Source of the DNA: Nocardioides gansuensis
GTDB lineage: Bacteria > Actinomycetota > Actinomycetes > Propionibacteriales > Nocardioidaceae
Length of the DNA stretch: 64,000 nucleotides
Direction: 5' to 3'
Assembly: GCF_003076135.1 (NCBI RefSeq)
Contig: NZ_QDGZ01000001.1
Location: forward strand, 558,001 to 622,000
Below the pieces are notes generated by a model. The model was not told the DNA's origin. It worked only from the letters and a program-made list of their open reading frames with translations, and made no database searches. A program made the position numbers and the translations under genes. This document shows, one piece after another, positions 1 through 8,262 of this stretch (positions within the stretch are counted from its first letter, which is position 1; each line of letters begins with the position of its first letter).

Positions 1-447
1 GTCACCCTCGAATGTGCGGCCATCGGTCAGCGTCGCTCGCGCCGAGCTGCCGTGATCGGCTACCTCGGCCACGGGCGCGTCGTACTCGATGGGGATGCCA
101 CGCCGCTCGGCCTCCTGCGCGAGGCACATGCTGAGCAGCGATCTCTTCACGGTGACCGCGTGGGTGCCGTCATGCAGCGGCTCTCCGAGGCCTACCTCGC
201 CCAGCCGCTGCCCGCGGGACCCGAGCATGACATTGCGGCGGGCGGGGAACCCGGCGTCGCGCACCAGCGACAGGGCGCCCATGTGCTCCAACGCATCCAG
301 GCCGTTCGGCGTCACCGTGAGGTAGGAGCCCTCACGGCCGTCGGACCGTGGCCGCCCCTCGAGCACGACAGCCTCGACGCCGTTCCAATGAAGCGCCATG
401 GCAACCGCAGGACCGGCGATCCCTCCTCCAACGACGACGACTCGCAT
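1..447 (-). CDS. FAD-dependent monooxygenase, N-terminal part (cut by window edge)
   Basis: The reverse strand from the ATG at 447 is open for 149 codons to the window edge. The protein begins MRVVVVGGGIAGPAVAMAL, a GxGxxG dinucleotide-binding fold for FAD, followed after about 30 residues by an acidic/Arg stretch (LEGRPRSDG) typical of PHBH-type flavoprotein monooxygenases. A segment resembling the TPNGLDAL motif of salicylate hydroxylase-like enzymes follows. The substrate cannot be told because the C-terminal half is missing. It is transcribed divergently from a MarR regulator across 53 bp, so the regulator probably controls it. Confidence 0.85.
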   Translation of the reverse strand, partial: MRVVVVGGGIAGPAVAMALHWNGVEAVVLEGRPRSDGREGSYLTVTPNGLDALEHMGALSLVRDAGFPARRNVMLGSRGQRLGEVGLGEPLHDGTHAVTVKRSLLSMCLAQEAERRGIPIEYDAPVAEVADHGSSARATLTDGRTFEGD

Positions 448-477
448 TGGTATCGTCTCCTTACGATGATCGGATAG

Positions 478-490
478 TTCGAGAATCGAA
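478..490. promoter_or_regulatory. candidate MarR operator
   Basis: A perfect inverted repeat TTCGA-GAA-TCGAA lies between the divergent monooxygenase and MarR genes, just ahead of the MarR ribosome binding site. A second imperfect repeat, ATCGT/ACGAT, lies at about 452-467. The position and AT-rich symmetry fit a self-regulated MarR operator; this is inference from layout. Confidence 0.45.
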
Positions 491-500
491 GGATATTGGG

Positions 501-962
501 GTGACCGAGACGCGTCAACAAGCGGCGGCCGAACTGGGCCGTGCGTTGCAGCGGTACCAGCGCAGCGTGCAGGCCTTCGACGACCGCGTGGGCCGCAGCC
601 TGGGACTCAACCCCGCGGACCTGCGCTGCCTTGACTGGCTGACCGAGGGCCCCCTCTCCGCAGGACAGCTGAGCCAGGCGACCGGGCTGCGGCCCGCCGC
701 GACCACCGCGCTGATCGACCGACTCGTCGCCAAGGGATACGTGCGACGCGTGCCCGCTGCCGGCGATCGGCGCCGAGTGCTCGTGGAGATGACCGAGGAG
801 GGCGCTGCCCGCACGTGGGCCTGCTACGGACCGATGGTCCAGGAGGGCGAGGGTCTGTTGTCCGGGTTCACCCGCGCAGAGCTCGCCCGGATGCGCGATC
901 TGCTCATCGCGATGATCGAGCTCACCGACCGGCACGCTGAGCGGCTGGTCACGGAGTCTTAG
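501..962 (+). CDS. MarR-family transcriptional regulator
   Basis: A 153-residue protein from the GTG at 501 (VTETRQQAAAEL), chosen because GAAGGA lies about 7 bases upstream and because upstream in-frame ATGs would run antisense through the monooxygenase. The centre holds the MarR winged helix: GPLSAGQLSQATGL then ATTALIDRLVAKGYVRR, followed by the wing with the family DRR motif (GDRRRVLVEMTEEG). Flanking helices at both ends would form the dimer interface. MarR proteins usually repress a divergent gene and release DNA on binding an aromatic ligand, which suits the neighbouring flavin monooxygenase. Confidence 0.85.
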   Translation: MTETRQQAAAELGRALQRYQRSVQAFDDRVGRSLGLNPADLRCLDWLTEGPLSAGQLSQATGLRPAATTALIDRLVAKGYVRRVPAAGDRRRVLVEMTEEGAARTWACYGPMVQEGEGLLSGFTRAELARMRDLLIAMIELTDRHAERLVTES

Positions 963-970
963 CTGTGATG

Positions 971-993
971 TCCAGGGACGTTGTCCTGCTGGA
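971..993. terminator. possible bidirectional hairpin between convergent genes
   Basis: TCCAG GGAC GTT GTCC TG CTGGA can fold as a short stem with a 2-base bulge. It lies 9 bases after the MarR stop codon and between convergent genes. There is no T-run. Weak evidence. Confidence 0.3.
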
Positions 994-1084
994 TATCGGT
1001 CAGCCTGCCTGAAGGGCGTCGGAACGGCGCAACTTGCTGATCGCGCAATACGCGCGGACCGGCGCCGGGCGACGGCGTCCTCCT

Positions 1085-2578
1085 TCAGAAGCGCTCCGTG
1101 CCGCGCAGCTTCCGCGGGCGGCCGTCGGGGTCGTAGAGGGCGTGGTACGCGGGCCGTGCCCAGAGCCGGGTGCGTGCCGACAGGGCGGGGGGCACGTGGT
1201 GGCGTATCCGGCTCCCTGGAGCGCCCGCCCGCTCGACCCACAGGGCCATCGGGTCGCTCAGGTCCGACAGCCGCGGGTCGTCCGGCGGCAGACCGAGGTG
1301 CTCGGCCCACAGGGAGGTCCGCGTGCTGCGGGGGAGCGCACCGTCGGGATCGACGACCGCGCACGTGAGCTCGGAGTCGTGAGTCCAGGAGCGCAGGTTG
1401 AGGTTGTCCGAACCGATGGTCATCCACTCGTCGTCGACCACGCAGACCTTCGCGTGCACGTAGATCGGTGTCCCGGCGGCGTTCTCGAGGTCGAACATCG
1501 CGAACCGGTCACCACCCGCCTCGCGCAGCCGGTCCCAGGCCAGCCGCTGCCCGTACATCATCGGCGGCCCGCTGATGCGGTTGTCCTCCTCCGGGTATCT
1601 CGGGACGACGGCGATGACGTGCAGCTCCGGCTCGCGCCGGAGCGCCTCGGCCAGCGTCGTTGCCACGAGGGCGGACCAGAAGTACTGGTCCTCGATGTAG
1701 ACCACCCGCCTGGCCCGTTCGAACGCACGCGAGTAGGCCCTCGCGATCGAGCGTTCGCCTTCGGGCGCAAAGGGGTACGGCGGCCGCTTGGCCGGGTACG
1801 TCCGCAGGATCTGCACCTGGTGTGGACCTGCCTCGGGAGGCGGGTCCCAGCGCTCCGGCAGATCCTCGGGATGCCGCGGCATCCTGGCCAGCCGGTGCAG
1901 GACCGCCCGGTAGGGGTTGCGATGGTCGACCGGCGTGGGGTCGTCCCAGCGCTCCGCGAACGTGTCGAGCACGTGCGCCACCGCGGGTCCACGGATCTCC
2001 GCCATCGCGTCGTGCCACGGCGGGGTCTCGCCGTACCGCTCGTCGAGCGGCGGCGCCTGGGGGTCGCCTTCGTGGGCCGCGTCGTCACGACGGCCGTGGC
2101 AGAGGTCGATGCCGCCGACGAACGCCACGTCATCCTGCGGCCTGCCCTTCCGACGTACGACGAAGAGCTTCTGGTGGTGGGAGCCGCCGCGGCGCACCCT
2201 CTCGTCCAGCAGCGCCTCGCCGCCGCTCTCGTTGATGACGGCACCGACGTGGTCGTTCTCCTCGGCGTTGAGGGGGCCCGGGTGCGAGCGCCACAGGAGC
2301 GCGCGCACTTCGACGCCGCGACGTCCTGCAGCCGACAGGAGCTCGGCGACGGTCGGGCCGTCCTCGGTCAGGCGCTCGTCGCAGTCGCCACGCCAGTCGG
2401 TCAGGAAGATCCGGTCGCCGGCCCGGGTCGCCCCGATGACCTCGAGGATGCGAGCGAAGTAGTCGGCACCGTGAACGCGCGGGACCACCAGGTTGCCCGA
2501 GGTCCAGGGTCGCTCCGCGGGGGGAAGGAACCACTCACTCACCCGCTCAGGTTCGCAGCCGCGGTGGTGATCGTCCAT
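1085..2578 (-). CDS. phospholipase D-like phosphatidyltransferase/hydrolase
   Basis: A 497-residue protein beginning MDDHHRGCEPERVSEW, with GGGGGAG just upstream of the ATG. It carries two HKD motifs of the PLD superfamily: HHQKLFVV about residue 140 and HAKVCVVDDEWMTIGSDNLN about residue 385. The two together form one active site through a phospho-histidine intermediate. No signal peptide or membrane segment is evident, so it is probably cytosolic or peripheral. The substrate (phospholipid or other phosphodiester) is not determined by sequence. Longer in-frame extension upstream is open but overlaps the divergent zinc-finger gene and is rejected. Confidence 0.85.
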   Translation of the reverse strand: MDDHHRGCEPERVSEWFLPPAERPWTSGNLVVPRVHGADYFARILEVIGATRAGDRIFLTDWRGDCDERLTEDGPTVAELLSAAGRRGVEVRALLWRSHPGPLNAEENDHVGAVINESGGEALLDERVRRGGSHHQKLFVVRRKGRPQDDVAFVGGIDLCHGRRDDAAHEGDPQAPPLDERYGETPPWHDAMAEIRGPAVAHVLDTFAERWDDPTPVDHRNPYRAVLHRLARMPRHPEDLPERWDPPPEAGPHQVQILRTYPAKRPPYPFAPEGERSIARAYSRAFERARRVVYIEDQYFWSALVATTLAEALRREPELHVIAVVPRYPEEDNRISGPPMMYGQRLAWDRLREAGGDRFAMFDLENAAGTPIYVHAKVCVVDDEWMTIGSDNLNLRSWTHDSELTCAVVDPDGALPRSTRTSLWAEHLGLPPDDPRLSDLSDPMALWVERAGAPGSRIRHHVPPALSARTRLWARPAYHALYDPDGRPRKLRGTERF

Positions 2579-2632
2579 GCTCCCCCAGAAGGACCAGTCG
2601 TTTCGTGCGGCAAGCAGTGTCAGCATGGACGG

Positions 2633-2977
2633 ATGGACAGCGCTCGCGAGCTGCTTGCGGCGGAACGCCAACAGGCGCTGCGGCGCCTTGCGGCCCTGAC
2701 CGGCGACTTCGATGACGTGGTGGCGGCCTCCCGTGACAGCAACGCCGATGACGAGCACGACCCCGAGGGTGCGACGATCGCGTTCGAGAGGTCGCAGGTT
2801 GCAGCGCTCGTGCTGCAGGTCCAGGGTCACCTGGCCGAGGTCGAGGCGGCAATCCAGCGGCTGGAGGGCGGCACCTACGGGATCTGTGAACGGTGCGGAC
2901 AGCCGATCGCGAAGGCCCGGCTCGAGGCCAGGCCGGCGGCGCGCACCTGCATCAGTTGCGCGTCTGCAGCACGCTGA
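2633..2977 (+). CDS. TraR/DksA-type C4 zinc-finger protein
   Basis: A 114-residue protein starting MDSARELLAAERQQAL. An N-terminal helical region (likely coiled coil, residues 1-70) is followed by a C-terminal zinc finger with the pattern CERC-(about 17)-CISC. This matches the DksA/TraR family, whose members bind the RNA polymerase secondary channel; many short actinobacterial members are uncharacterised. It is divergent from the PLD-like gene with 54 bp between starts and is followed after about 50 bp by the DUF480-methyltransferase gene on the same strand. Role beyond a polymerase-binding guess is unknown. Confidence 0.8.
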   Translation: MDSARELLAAERQQALRRLAALTGDFDDVVAASRDSNADDEHDPEGATIAFERSQVAALVLQVQGHLAEVEAAIQRLEGGTYGICERCGQPIAKARLEARPAARTCISCASAAR

Positions 2978-3028
2978 GCACCGGGCATGGCGGACCATAG
3001 CCGGCCGGGTTGGCTCTATGGTCGCGGT

Positions 3029-4237
3029 GTGAGCGAGCTCCCTGTCCTCGAACCGGAAGAACAGCGCATCCTCGGCAGCCTGCTGGAGAAGCAGACGACC
3101 GTGCCGGCGTCCTACCCCCTCACCGCCAACGCGTTGCGGGCTGCCTGCAACCAGACCAGCAATCGGGACCCTGTCGTCGACTTCGACCAGCAGACCGTCG
3201 AGCAGACCGCTCGGGCGCTCAAGGAGCGAGGGCTGCTGCGCATCGTGTGGTCCGACACCGGGCGGCGGACGCTGAAGTATCACCAGATCCTCGATGAGCG
3301 GCTCGGGCTGGATCCGGACGAGCGGGCGCTCCTGACCGTGCTGTTGCTCCGGGGCCCGCAGGCGCCGGGTGAGCTGCGCACCCGCACGGAACGGTTGCAT
3401 GCGTTCGCCGACCGAGGCGAGGTCGAGGCGTGTCTACGCCGGATGATGGGGCGTCCCCAGCCACTGGTGCACGAGCTCGAACGGCAACCCGGGCAGCAGG
3501 ACCGACGCTGGGTCCACCTCCTCGGGCCGACTCCGCAGCAGGCCGTGGCCGCCCCGCCGGCAGTCGACCGGGACGCCGTGATCGCCGACGGCGCGGACCT
3601 GCGCGACGTACGGGTGCGGTCGTCCTACGGCGCCATCGCCGCTGCCTATGCCGACCAACTCACCGACGAGCTGGAAGCACTGCCGTTCGAGACCTGGCTG
3701 CTTGACCGGGTGGTCGCCCATGCCGCTGGGCAGCCCGTGGTCGAGGTCGGCTCGGGCCCGGGACACATCACGGCGTACCTGGCCGACCGTGGCGCCGACG
3801 CCATGGGGATCGATCTCTCGCCCGCGATGGTGGTCGAGGCCCGCCGGCGCTTCCCGGGTCGGAGCTTCGAGGTCGGCGACCTGCGGCTGCTGACGCGCCC
3901 TGCCACAGCCTCCGCCTGGGCGGCCGTGCTGGGGTGGTACTCCCTGATCCACCTGGCGGCCTCCGAGCTGCCCGACGCGGTCGCGGCCCTGGTCCGCCCG
4001 CTCGCTCCCGGCGGATGGCTGGTCGTCGGCATGCATGCCGGAGCCGAGGTCCGCCACCTCGACGAGTGGTTCGGCCACGAGGTCGACCTCGACTTCGTGC
4101 TGCACGAGCCGGGGTTCGTGGTCGGGAACGTCGAGGCCGCCGGTCTCGTCGACATCGAGTGGTATGTGCGCGGGCCCCTCTCCGCCAGGGGTGAGACGAC
4201 CCAGCGCTTGTACGTCGTGGCTCGCAAGCCCGCCTAG
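3029..4237 (+). CDS. DUF480 (YceH)-SAM methyltransferase fusion protein
   Basis: From the GTG at 3029 (VSELPVLEPEEQRILGSLLEKQ) the first ~170 residues match the YceH/DUF480 family: the LLEKQTTVPASYPLT, ACNQTSNRDPV and LLLRGPQAPGELR blocks are all present. After a linker the second half (about residue 205 on) is a class I methyltransferase with motif I VVEVGSGPGHITAYLA and a following acidic GIDLSPAM. E. coli YceH is only the first half. An alternative ATG at 2987 adds 14 residues not found in the family. Target of methylation unknown. Confidence 0.85.
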   Translation: MSELPVLEPEEQRILGSLLEKQTTVPASYPLTANALRAACNQTSNRDPVVDFDQQTVEQTARALKERGLLRIVWSDTGRRTLKYHQILDERLGLDPDERALLTVLLLRGPQAPGELRTRTERLHAFADRGEVEACLRRMMGRPQPLVHELERQPGQQDRRWVHLLGPTPQQAVAAPPAVDRDAVIADGADLRDVRVRSSYGAIAAAYADQLTDELEALPFETWLLDRVVAHAAGQPVVEVGSGPGHITAYLADRGADAMGIDLSPAMVVEARRRFPGRSFEVGDLRLLTRPATASAWAAVLGWYSLIHLAASELPDAVAALVRPLAPGGWLVVGMHAGAEVRHLDEWFGHEVDLDFVLHEPGFVVGNVEAAGLVDIEWYVRGPLSARGETTQRLYVVARKPA

Positions 4238-4246
4238 CGGGCGTTC

Positions 4247-4504
4247 TCAGGCGGCGGGGGCCGGCGGGGTGCGCGGCGGCTGGGTGCCGACCGCCTCCTC
4301 CGAGGGCATCAGGATCCACAGGAGGGGGTAGACCAGGACCTGGCTGCCGGGAAGGACCATGAGGAGCAGCACGAAGAGGAGTCGCGCGGTCCACGGTGCG
4401 ATCCCGAAGCGCCGGGCGAGGCCGGCGCACACGCCGCCCAGGATCCGCCCGTCCCGGGTGCGGACAAGACCCTGGTGAGCGAGGCGCTCTTGGATCTGGT
4501 TCAT
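4247..4504 (-). CDS. PspC-domain small membrane protein
   Basis: An 85-residue protein with the PspC signature: RDGRILGGVCAGLARRFGI followed by one hydrophobic segment (LLFVLLLMVLPGSQVLVYPLLWILMP) and a Pro-rich tail. PspC-domain proteins are linked to envelope-stress responses; in actinobacteria short stand-alone copies are common and mostly unstudied. The gene is convergent with the DUF480 fusion (10 bases between stops). AAGGAAG lies just upstream of the ATG. Confidence 0.85.
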   Translation of the reverse strand: MNQIQERLAHQGLVRTRDGRILGGVCAGLARRFGIAPWTARLLFVLLLMVLPGSQVLVYPLLWILMPSEEAVGTQPPRTPPAPAA

Positions 4505-4621
4505 GGTGTGCTTCCTTCAGATGGTGTCGTGGGCGTCTCCCCGACACCTCCAGTGTCCTCCGTCGGGCTTTCTCGGGGTATCGGGTGCGACCCCGAGCCA
4601 CCCCCGAGGTCTGGGCTCAGC

Positions 4622-5134
4622 TCAGTCGAGGCGCCGCTCGAGCAGCCCGCGGACGTAGGCCGCCTGGCCGATGTGCTGCGTGGCGTCGTTGACGACGCTC
4701 ACCAGTCGCACCCCCAGGGTGACCGGAGGATCCCAGCGCTCGTCGACGACCCGGTCGAGGTCGCTGGGTGTCAGCGTGCCGACGTATGCCAGGACCGCCT
4801 CGGCCACCGCGTGGTGGTAACCAGCCAGGAGGTCGGATGGCACCCTGACGGCGGCGACCTCGGCTGATGAGTGTCCGTAGCCGTGGGCGGCGGCCGGGAA
4901 CGGGAGCCCGAACCGTTCGTACCAGCCGTCGGAGGTCCAGACCTGCTCGGTGCCCGCGACCTCGGCGACATGGTCGTCTGCCACCCGGGTCAGGTGCCAG
5001 ACCAGCCAGGCGATCGAGTTGGCGTCGGGGTCGGGGCGCCAGGCGAGGTCGTCTTCGTCGAGCCCGTCGACGACTGCCGGTACTTGCTCGCGGACGCGGG
5101 TGAGGGCGTCGGCGAGGACTTCGTCGATGTTCAT
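4622..5134 (-). CDS. DinB-family (DUF664-like) protein
   Basis: A 170-residue helical protein. The WHLTRVADDHVAE block (about residues 46-58), the central GYHHAVAE and the C-terminal NDATQHIGQAAYVRGLLE match the DinB/DUF664 four-helix bundle, in which three histidines bind a metal. In actinobacteria many such proteins are mycothiol- or bacillithiol-dependent transferases; mshA is present elsewhere in this window, so a mycothiol-dependent role is possible. Specific substrate unknown. It is probably co-transcribed with the 131-aa gene 55 bp upstream. Confidence 0.75.
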   Translation of the reverse strand: MNIDEVLADALTRVREQVPAVVDGLDEDDLAWRPDPDANSIAWLVWHLTRVADDHVAEVAGTEQVWTSDGWYERFGLPFPAAAHGYGHSSAEVAAVRVPSDLLAGYHHAVAEAVLAYVGTLTPSDLDRVVDERWDPPVTLGVRLVSVVNDATQHIGQAAYVRGLLERRLD

Positions 5135-5189
5135 GACCCCACTCTGCCGGAACCCGGACTGACGGAGGTCAGACCGAGCACCGTTGGCG

Positions 5190-5585
5190 CTAGAGGTCCT
5201 GCGTTGTCCCCAGCGCGTCGGGGTCGAGTCGCGGCGGCACGCTCGCGAGCGCGGACTGGACGAGCGCGGTCCGGGCCTTGACCAGCACGGCGCGCCGCAC
5301 TCTGCCCAGGTCTTGTCCGACCAGCTCCGCGACGATCTCGCTCACCTGCTGGTTCGTGTACGACGGGCGGGTGCCCGGCTGAACCTCGATGTCGGGCAGG
5401 GCTGTCAGCACGGGCAGGACCTGGCTGCCGACGGCGTCGAGCAGCTTGTACTTCTCGTAGCGGTCCATGGCGTCCCAGGCCGTGTCGATGTCTGGGCTGC
5501 TCTTGCGGAACTTCTTGCGCGCCGCCACCACGGACTTCGCCGCTCCCGCGACTGCTGCGGTGAGCTCGTGCTCGGTGAATCGCAT
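5190..5585 (-). CDS. hypothetical protein, 131 aa
   Basis: The reverse-strand ATG at 5585 opens MRFTEHELTAAVAGAAKSVV. The protein is highly charged and helical with no signal peptide, membrane segment or motif that I recognise; SYTNQQVSEIVAELVGQ in the middle looks like an amphipathic helix. Clean third-position GC and spacing to the DinB-like gene (same strand) support that it is translated. I cannot assign a function. Confidence 0.6.
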   Translation of the reverse strand: MRFTEHELTAAVAGAAKSVVAARKKFRKSSPDIDTAWDAMDRYEKYKLLDAVGSQVLPVLTALPDIEVQPGTRPSYTNQQVSEIVAELVGQDLGRVRRAVLVKARTALVQSALASVPPRLDPDALGTTQDL

Positions 5586-5885
5586 GCACCCAGCATGGCG
5601 GGTGCGCCGCGATGTGTAGGTCCTGGCCCCTGTGACCACCTGGGCCAGGGCCTGGGCGACGTCTGGCTCCTCGAACGCCGGGGGCCCACCGGACCTGCGC
5701 CTCCTGGGGAGCCCATCGTCGCCGAGGACGGCCCACTGGTGGACCGTCGAGCTCGCCCGTCTCAGCCCGGCCTGTCGACGGCTCCTCCTCGTGTGTGACC
5801 GCGAATCCGGTGAGACCATCGAAACTGCGGGCGTCGTGCGCTCAGACCGGTGGGCGACGTTCATCCCGCCGGAGGAGGACGGGCC
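5586..5885. other. intergenic region without a recognisable gene
   Basis: About 300 bases between the 131-aa gene (reverse) and the ATPase-LuxR regulator (forward). Several frames are open, as expected at this GC content, but none gives a recognisable protein. It should hold the divergent promoters. A GGAGGAGG ribosome binding site at 5871-5878 serves the forward gene. Confidence 0.5.
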
Positions 5886-8207
5886 ATGCCTCTCCCAGCC
5901 GAGGGCGCCGGAAGCTCAGCCGGCCGCCTACCCCGTCCGCGGAGTAGCTTCGTCGGCAGGGAGGGCGAATTGGCGTCGGCTCGCCGCCTGCTCGAGGGCA
6001 CCCGCCTGTTGACGCTGACCGGACCCGGCGGTTCGGGGAAGACCCGGTTGTCCATCGAGCTCGCTGCTCGCGGTGGGGTGGAGTTCCGCGACGGCGTTCA
6101 CTTCGTCGCACTCGCCGCGGTCACGGACCCAGCCTTGGTGCCGGCATTGATCGCGCAGAGCATCGGCCTGCAGGACGCCCGAGGGCAGTCACTGTCACTG
6201 CTCGAACACGTCAGCAACGTCCTGGCGAACCGCCAGGTGCTGCTGATCCTGGACAACTTCGAGCAGGTCTTGCCGGCCGGCGAGTTCGTGGCGGAACTCT
6301 TGGGCGCGACGACCAAGCTGCGGGTCCTCGTGACGAGCCGCTCACCACTGCACGTGTCGGGTGAGCAGGAGTTCCAGGTCCCTCCCTTGCTCCTTCCCAA
6401 ACCGGACTCGATGGTCTCCGCGTCGTCCCTCGCCACCTGTGAGTCCGTCCAGTTGTTCGCTGCCCGGGCCTCGGCCTCGGTATCCGGCTTCACCGTCACC
6501 GACGAAAATGCCGGGGCCATCGCGGGGATCGTGGAAAGGCTCGACGGGCTGCCACTGGCGATCGAACTGGCCGCGACACGTATCAAGGTGTTGCCACCGG
6601 AAGCGATCCTGGACCGGCTCGCGGACTCGCTCGGACTGTTGGTCGGTGGCAACCGGGACGTCCCGGATCGCCAGCGGACGCTGCGAGCCACGATCGCCTG
6701 GAGCCACGACCTGCTGAGTCCGGCGGCAAGGCGACTGCTGGCGTCTTGCTCAGTCTTCCGTGGTGGTATCGCCCTGGAGCACATCGAGGCCGTCGGCGCC
6801 CAGGCGCTGGACCTCGGCGTGCCGGTGCTGGAGGCAGTCCAGGAGCTGGTCGACCAGAGCCTCCTCCGGCCGGCCACCTCCTCCCTGCCGGCCCCTCGGT
6901 ACGCGATGCTCGAGACGGTGCGCGAGTACGCCGTCGAGCAGCTCAGCGGTCTGCGGCAGCACGAGCACGTGCGACACGCCCACGCCTCGGTCTTCTGGGA
7001 TCTCGCGAAAGATCTCCCCCGACCGCCGTCATCGCCCGACCGGGCCGGCCTCGACCGGCTGGACGTCGAGCACGACAACTTCCGGGCGGCGCTGGACTGG
7101 TACGGCGAGACGGATCCGGCCATGGCGCTGCGCCTGGCCAACCGGCTCACCGGGTTCTGGTCGGTACGAGGGCACTTCTCCGAAGGGCGACGACGGCTGG
7201 CCAGCCTGCTCGACGCGGTCGCCGCCGACGATCCGGAGCGGTTGGACGCGCTCAACGGCGCGGCGTGGCTCGCCACCGACCAGGGCGACCGTGCTGCGGC
7301 CATCGGGATGCTCGACGAGAGCATCGAACGCGCCCGCGCCGCGCATGACGCGGTGCGCGAAGCGGCTGGCCTGTGCTGCCGGGGGCGGGCCAAGCTGATC
7401 ATCGGCGACCCGACCGGCGGCCGCGCCGAGATCGAGCGGGCGCTCGAGCTGCAGGGCGCGGCCGGTGACGACGTCGGGTTCGCGGCGACCCTGTGGCTGG
7501 CCGGGGCAGCAGCGATGTTCGATGACGACCTGCGTGCCGCAACGGAACGGCTCGAACGCTGCGTCGAACTCTCAGCGACATGGCGGCTGCCAGCCGTCGG
7601 AGCGCGCGCTCTCCAGCTTCTCGGCGTGGTCCGCATCGAGCTCGGCGACCTCGCCGGTGCCACAGCGGCGCTGGCCAAGGGCGTGCCCGCGATCGTCGAT
7701 CTCGGCGATCGCTTCGCGATCCCCGTCGGATTCAGTGCTCTGGCAGGGCTCGCCGCCAAGACCGGCCGGCCGGGGGCAGCGCTCAAGCTGGCCGGCGCTG
7801 CGGCCGCGTACGAAGAGGTCAACCAGACCAACCGCCCACAAAAGATCCGCGCAGAGCTGGACGCCTGGCTGGCGCCGGCCCGCGCGCACGTGGGCGCCGC
7901 AGCCCAGAGATTGTGCGAGCAAGGCCGACAGCTGTCACTCGGCGAGGCGCTCGCACTGGGTCTGGACGACACCCGAGAGGACGCCTGGCGGATCGGGCCC
8001 TCGCCGAGGCTCACTCGCCGCGAGCGGGAGGTCGCGATACTCGTGGCCGAGGGCCGGAGCAACCGCGAGGTCGCGAGCCTGCTGTTCCTCTCGATCAGAA
8101 CGGTGGAGGTACACGTCGACCACATCCTGACCAAGCTGGGCTTCTCCAACCGCACGCAACTGGCGGCCTGGGCCCACTCTGAAGGCCTTGTGCCACGAGA
8201 TAAGTAG
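5886..8207 (+). CDS. ATPase-containing LuxR-family transcriptional regulator
   Basis: A 773-residue regulator. The ATG at 5886 is chosen for the strong GGAGGAGG 8 bases upstream. Residues 22-300 form a STAND/AAA-type NTPase: FVGREGELA, Walker A TGPGGSGKTRL (about 45-55), Walker B VLLILDNFEQV, sensor VLVTSRSPLH and the GLPLAIELAA motif. A long helical TPR-like middle follows. Residues about 700-765 are a LuxR helix-turn-helix: LTRREREVAILVAEGRSN and IRTVEVHVDHILTKLG. The layout matches large actinobacterial LuxR regulators that switch on adjacent metabolic genes in response to a ligand. The monooxygenase 55 bp downstream on the same strand is the likely target or partner. Confidence 0.85.
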   Translation: MPLPAEGAGSSAGRLPRPRSSFVGREGELASARRLLEGTRLLTLTGPGGSGKTRLSIELAARGGVEFRDGVHFVALAAVTDPALVPALIAQSIGLQDARGQSLSLLEHVSNVLANRQVLLILDNFEQVLPAGEFVAELLGATTKLRVLVTSRSPLHVSGEQEFQVPPLLLPKPDSMVSASSLATCESVQLFAARASASVSGFTVTDENAGAIAGIVERLDGLPLAIELAATRIKVLPPEAILDRLADSLGLLVGGNRDVPDRQRTLRATIAWSHDLLSPAARRLLASCSVFRGGIALEHIEAVGAQALDLGVPVLEAVQELVDQSLLRPATSSLPAPRYAMLETVREYAVEQLSGLRQHEHVRHAHASVFWDLAKDLPRPPSSPDRAGLDRLDVEHDNFRAALDWYGETDPAMALRLANRLTGFWSVRGHFSEGRRRLASLLDAVAADDPERLDALNGAAWLATDQGDRAAAIGMLDESIERARAAHDAVREAAGLCCRGRAKLIIGDPTGGRAEIERALELQGAAGDDVGFAATLWLAGAAAMFDDDLRAATERLERCVELSATWRLPAVGARALQLLGVVRIELGDLAGATAALAKGVPAIVDLGDRFAIPVGFSALAGLAAKTGRPGAALKLAGAAAAYEEVNQTNRPQKIRAELDAWLAPARAHVGAAAQRLCEQGRQLSLGEALALGLDDTREDAWRIGPSPRLTRREREVAILVAEGRSNREVASLLFLSIRTVEVHVDHILTKLGFSNRTQLAAWAHSEGLVPRDK

Positions 8208-8262
8208 CGGCTACGTAGTTCTTCAGACGATTCGCGACGCGAGCCGAACCAGCGTTGCGGGT

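Noticed and set aside
1085..3400. Reverse ORF of 771 codons continuing upstream of the PLD-like gene
   Set aside because: The extension runs antisense through the zinc-finger and DUF480 genes; the ATG at 2578 has a good ribosome binding site and family-consistent start.
5632..6012. Forward ORF reading VCDRESGETIETAGVVRSDRW
   Set aside because: Looks partly protein-like but overlaps the regulator in another frame and has no start site or homologue that I recognise.
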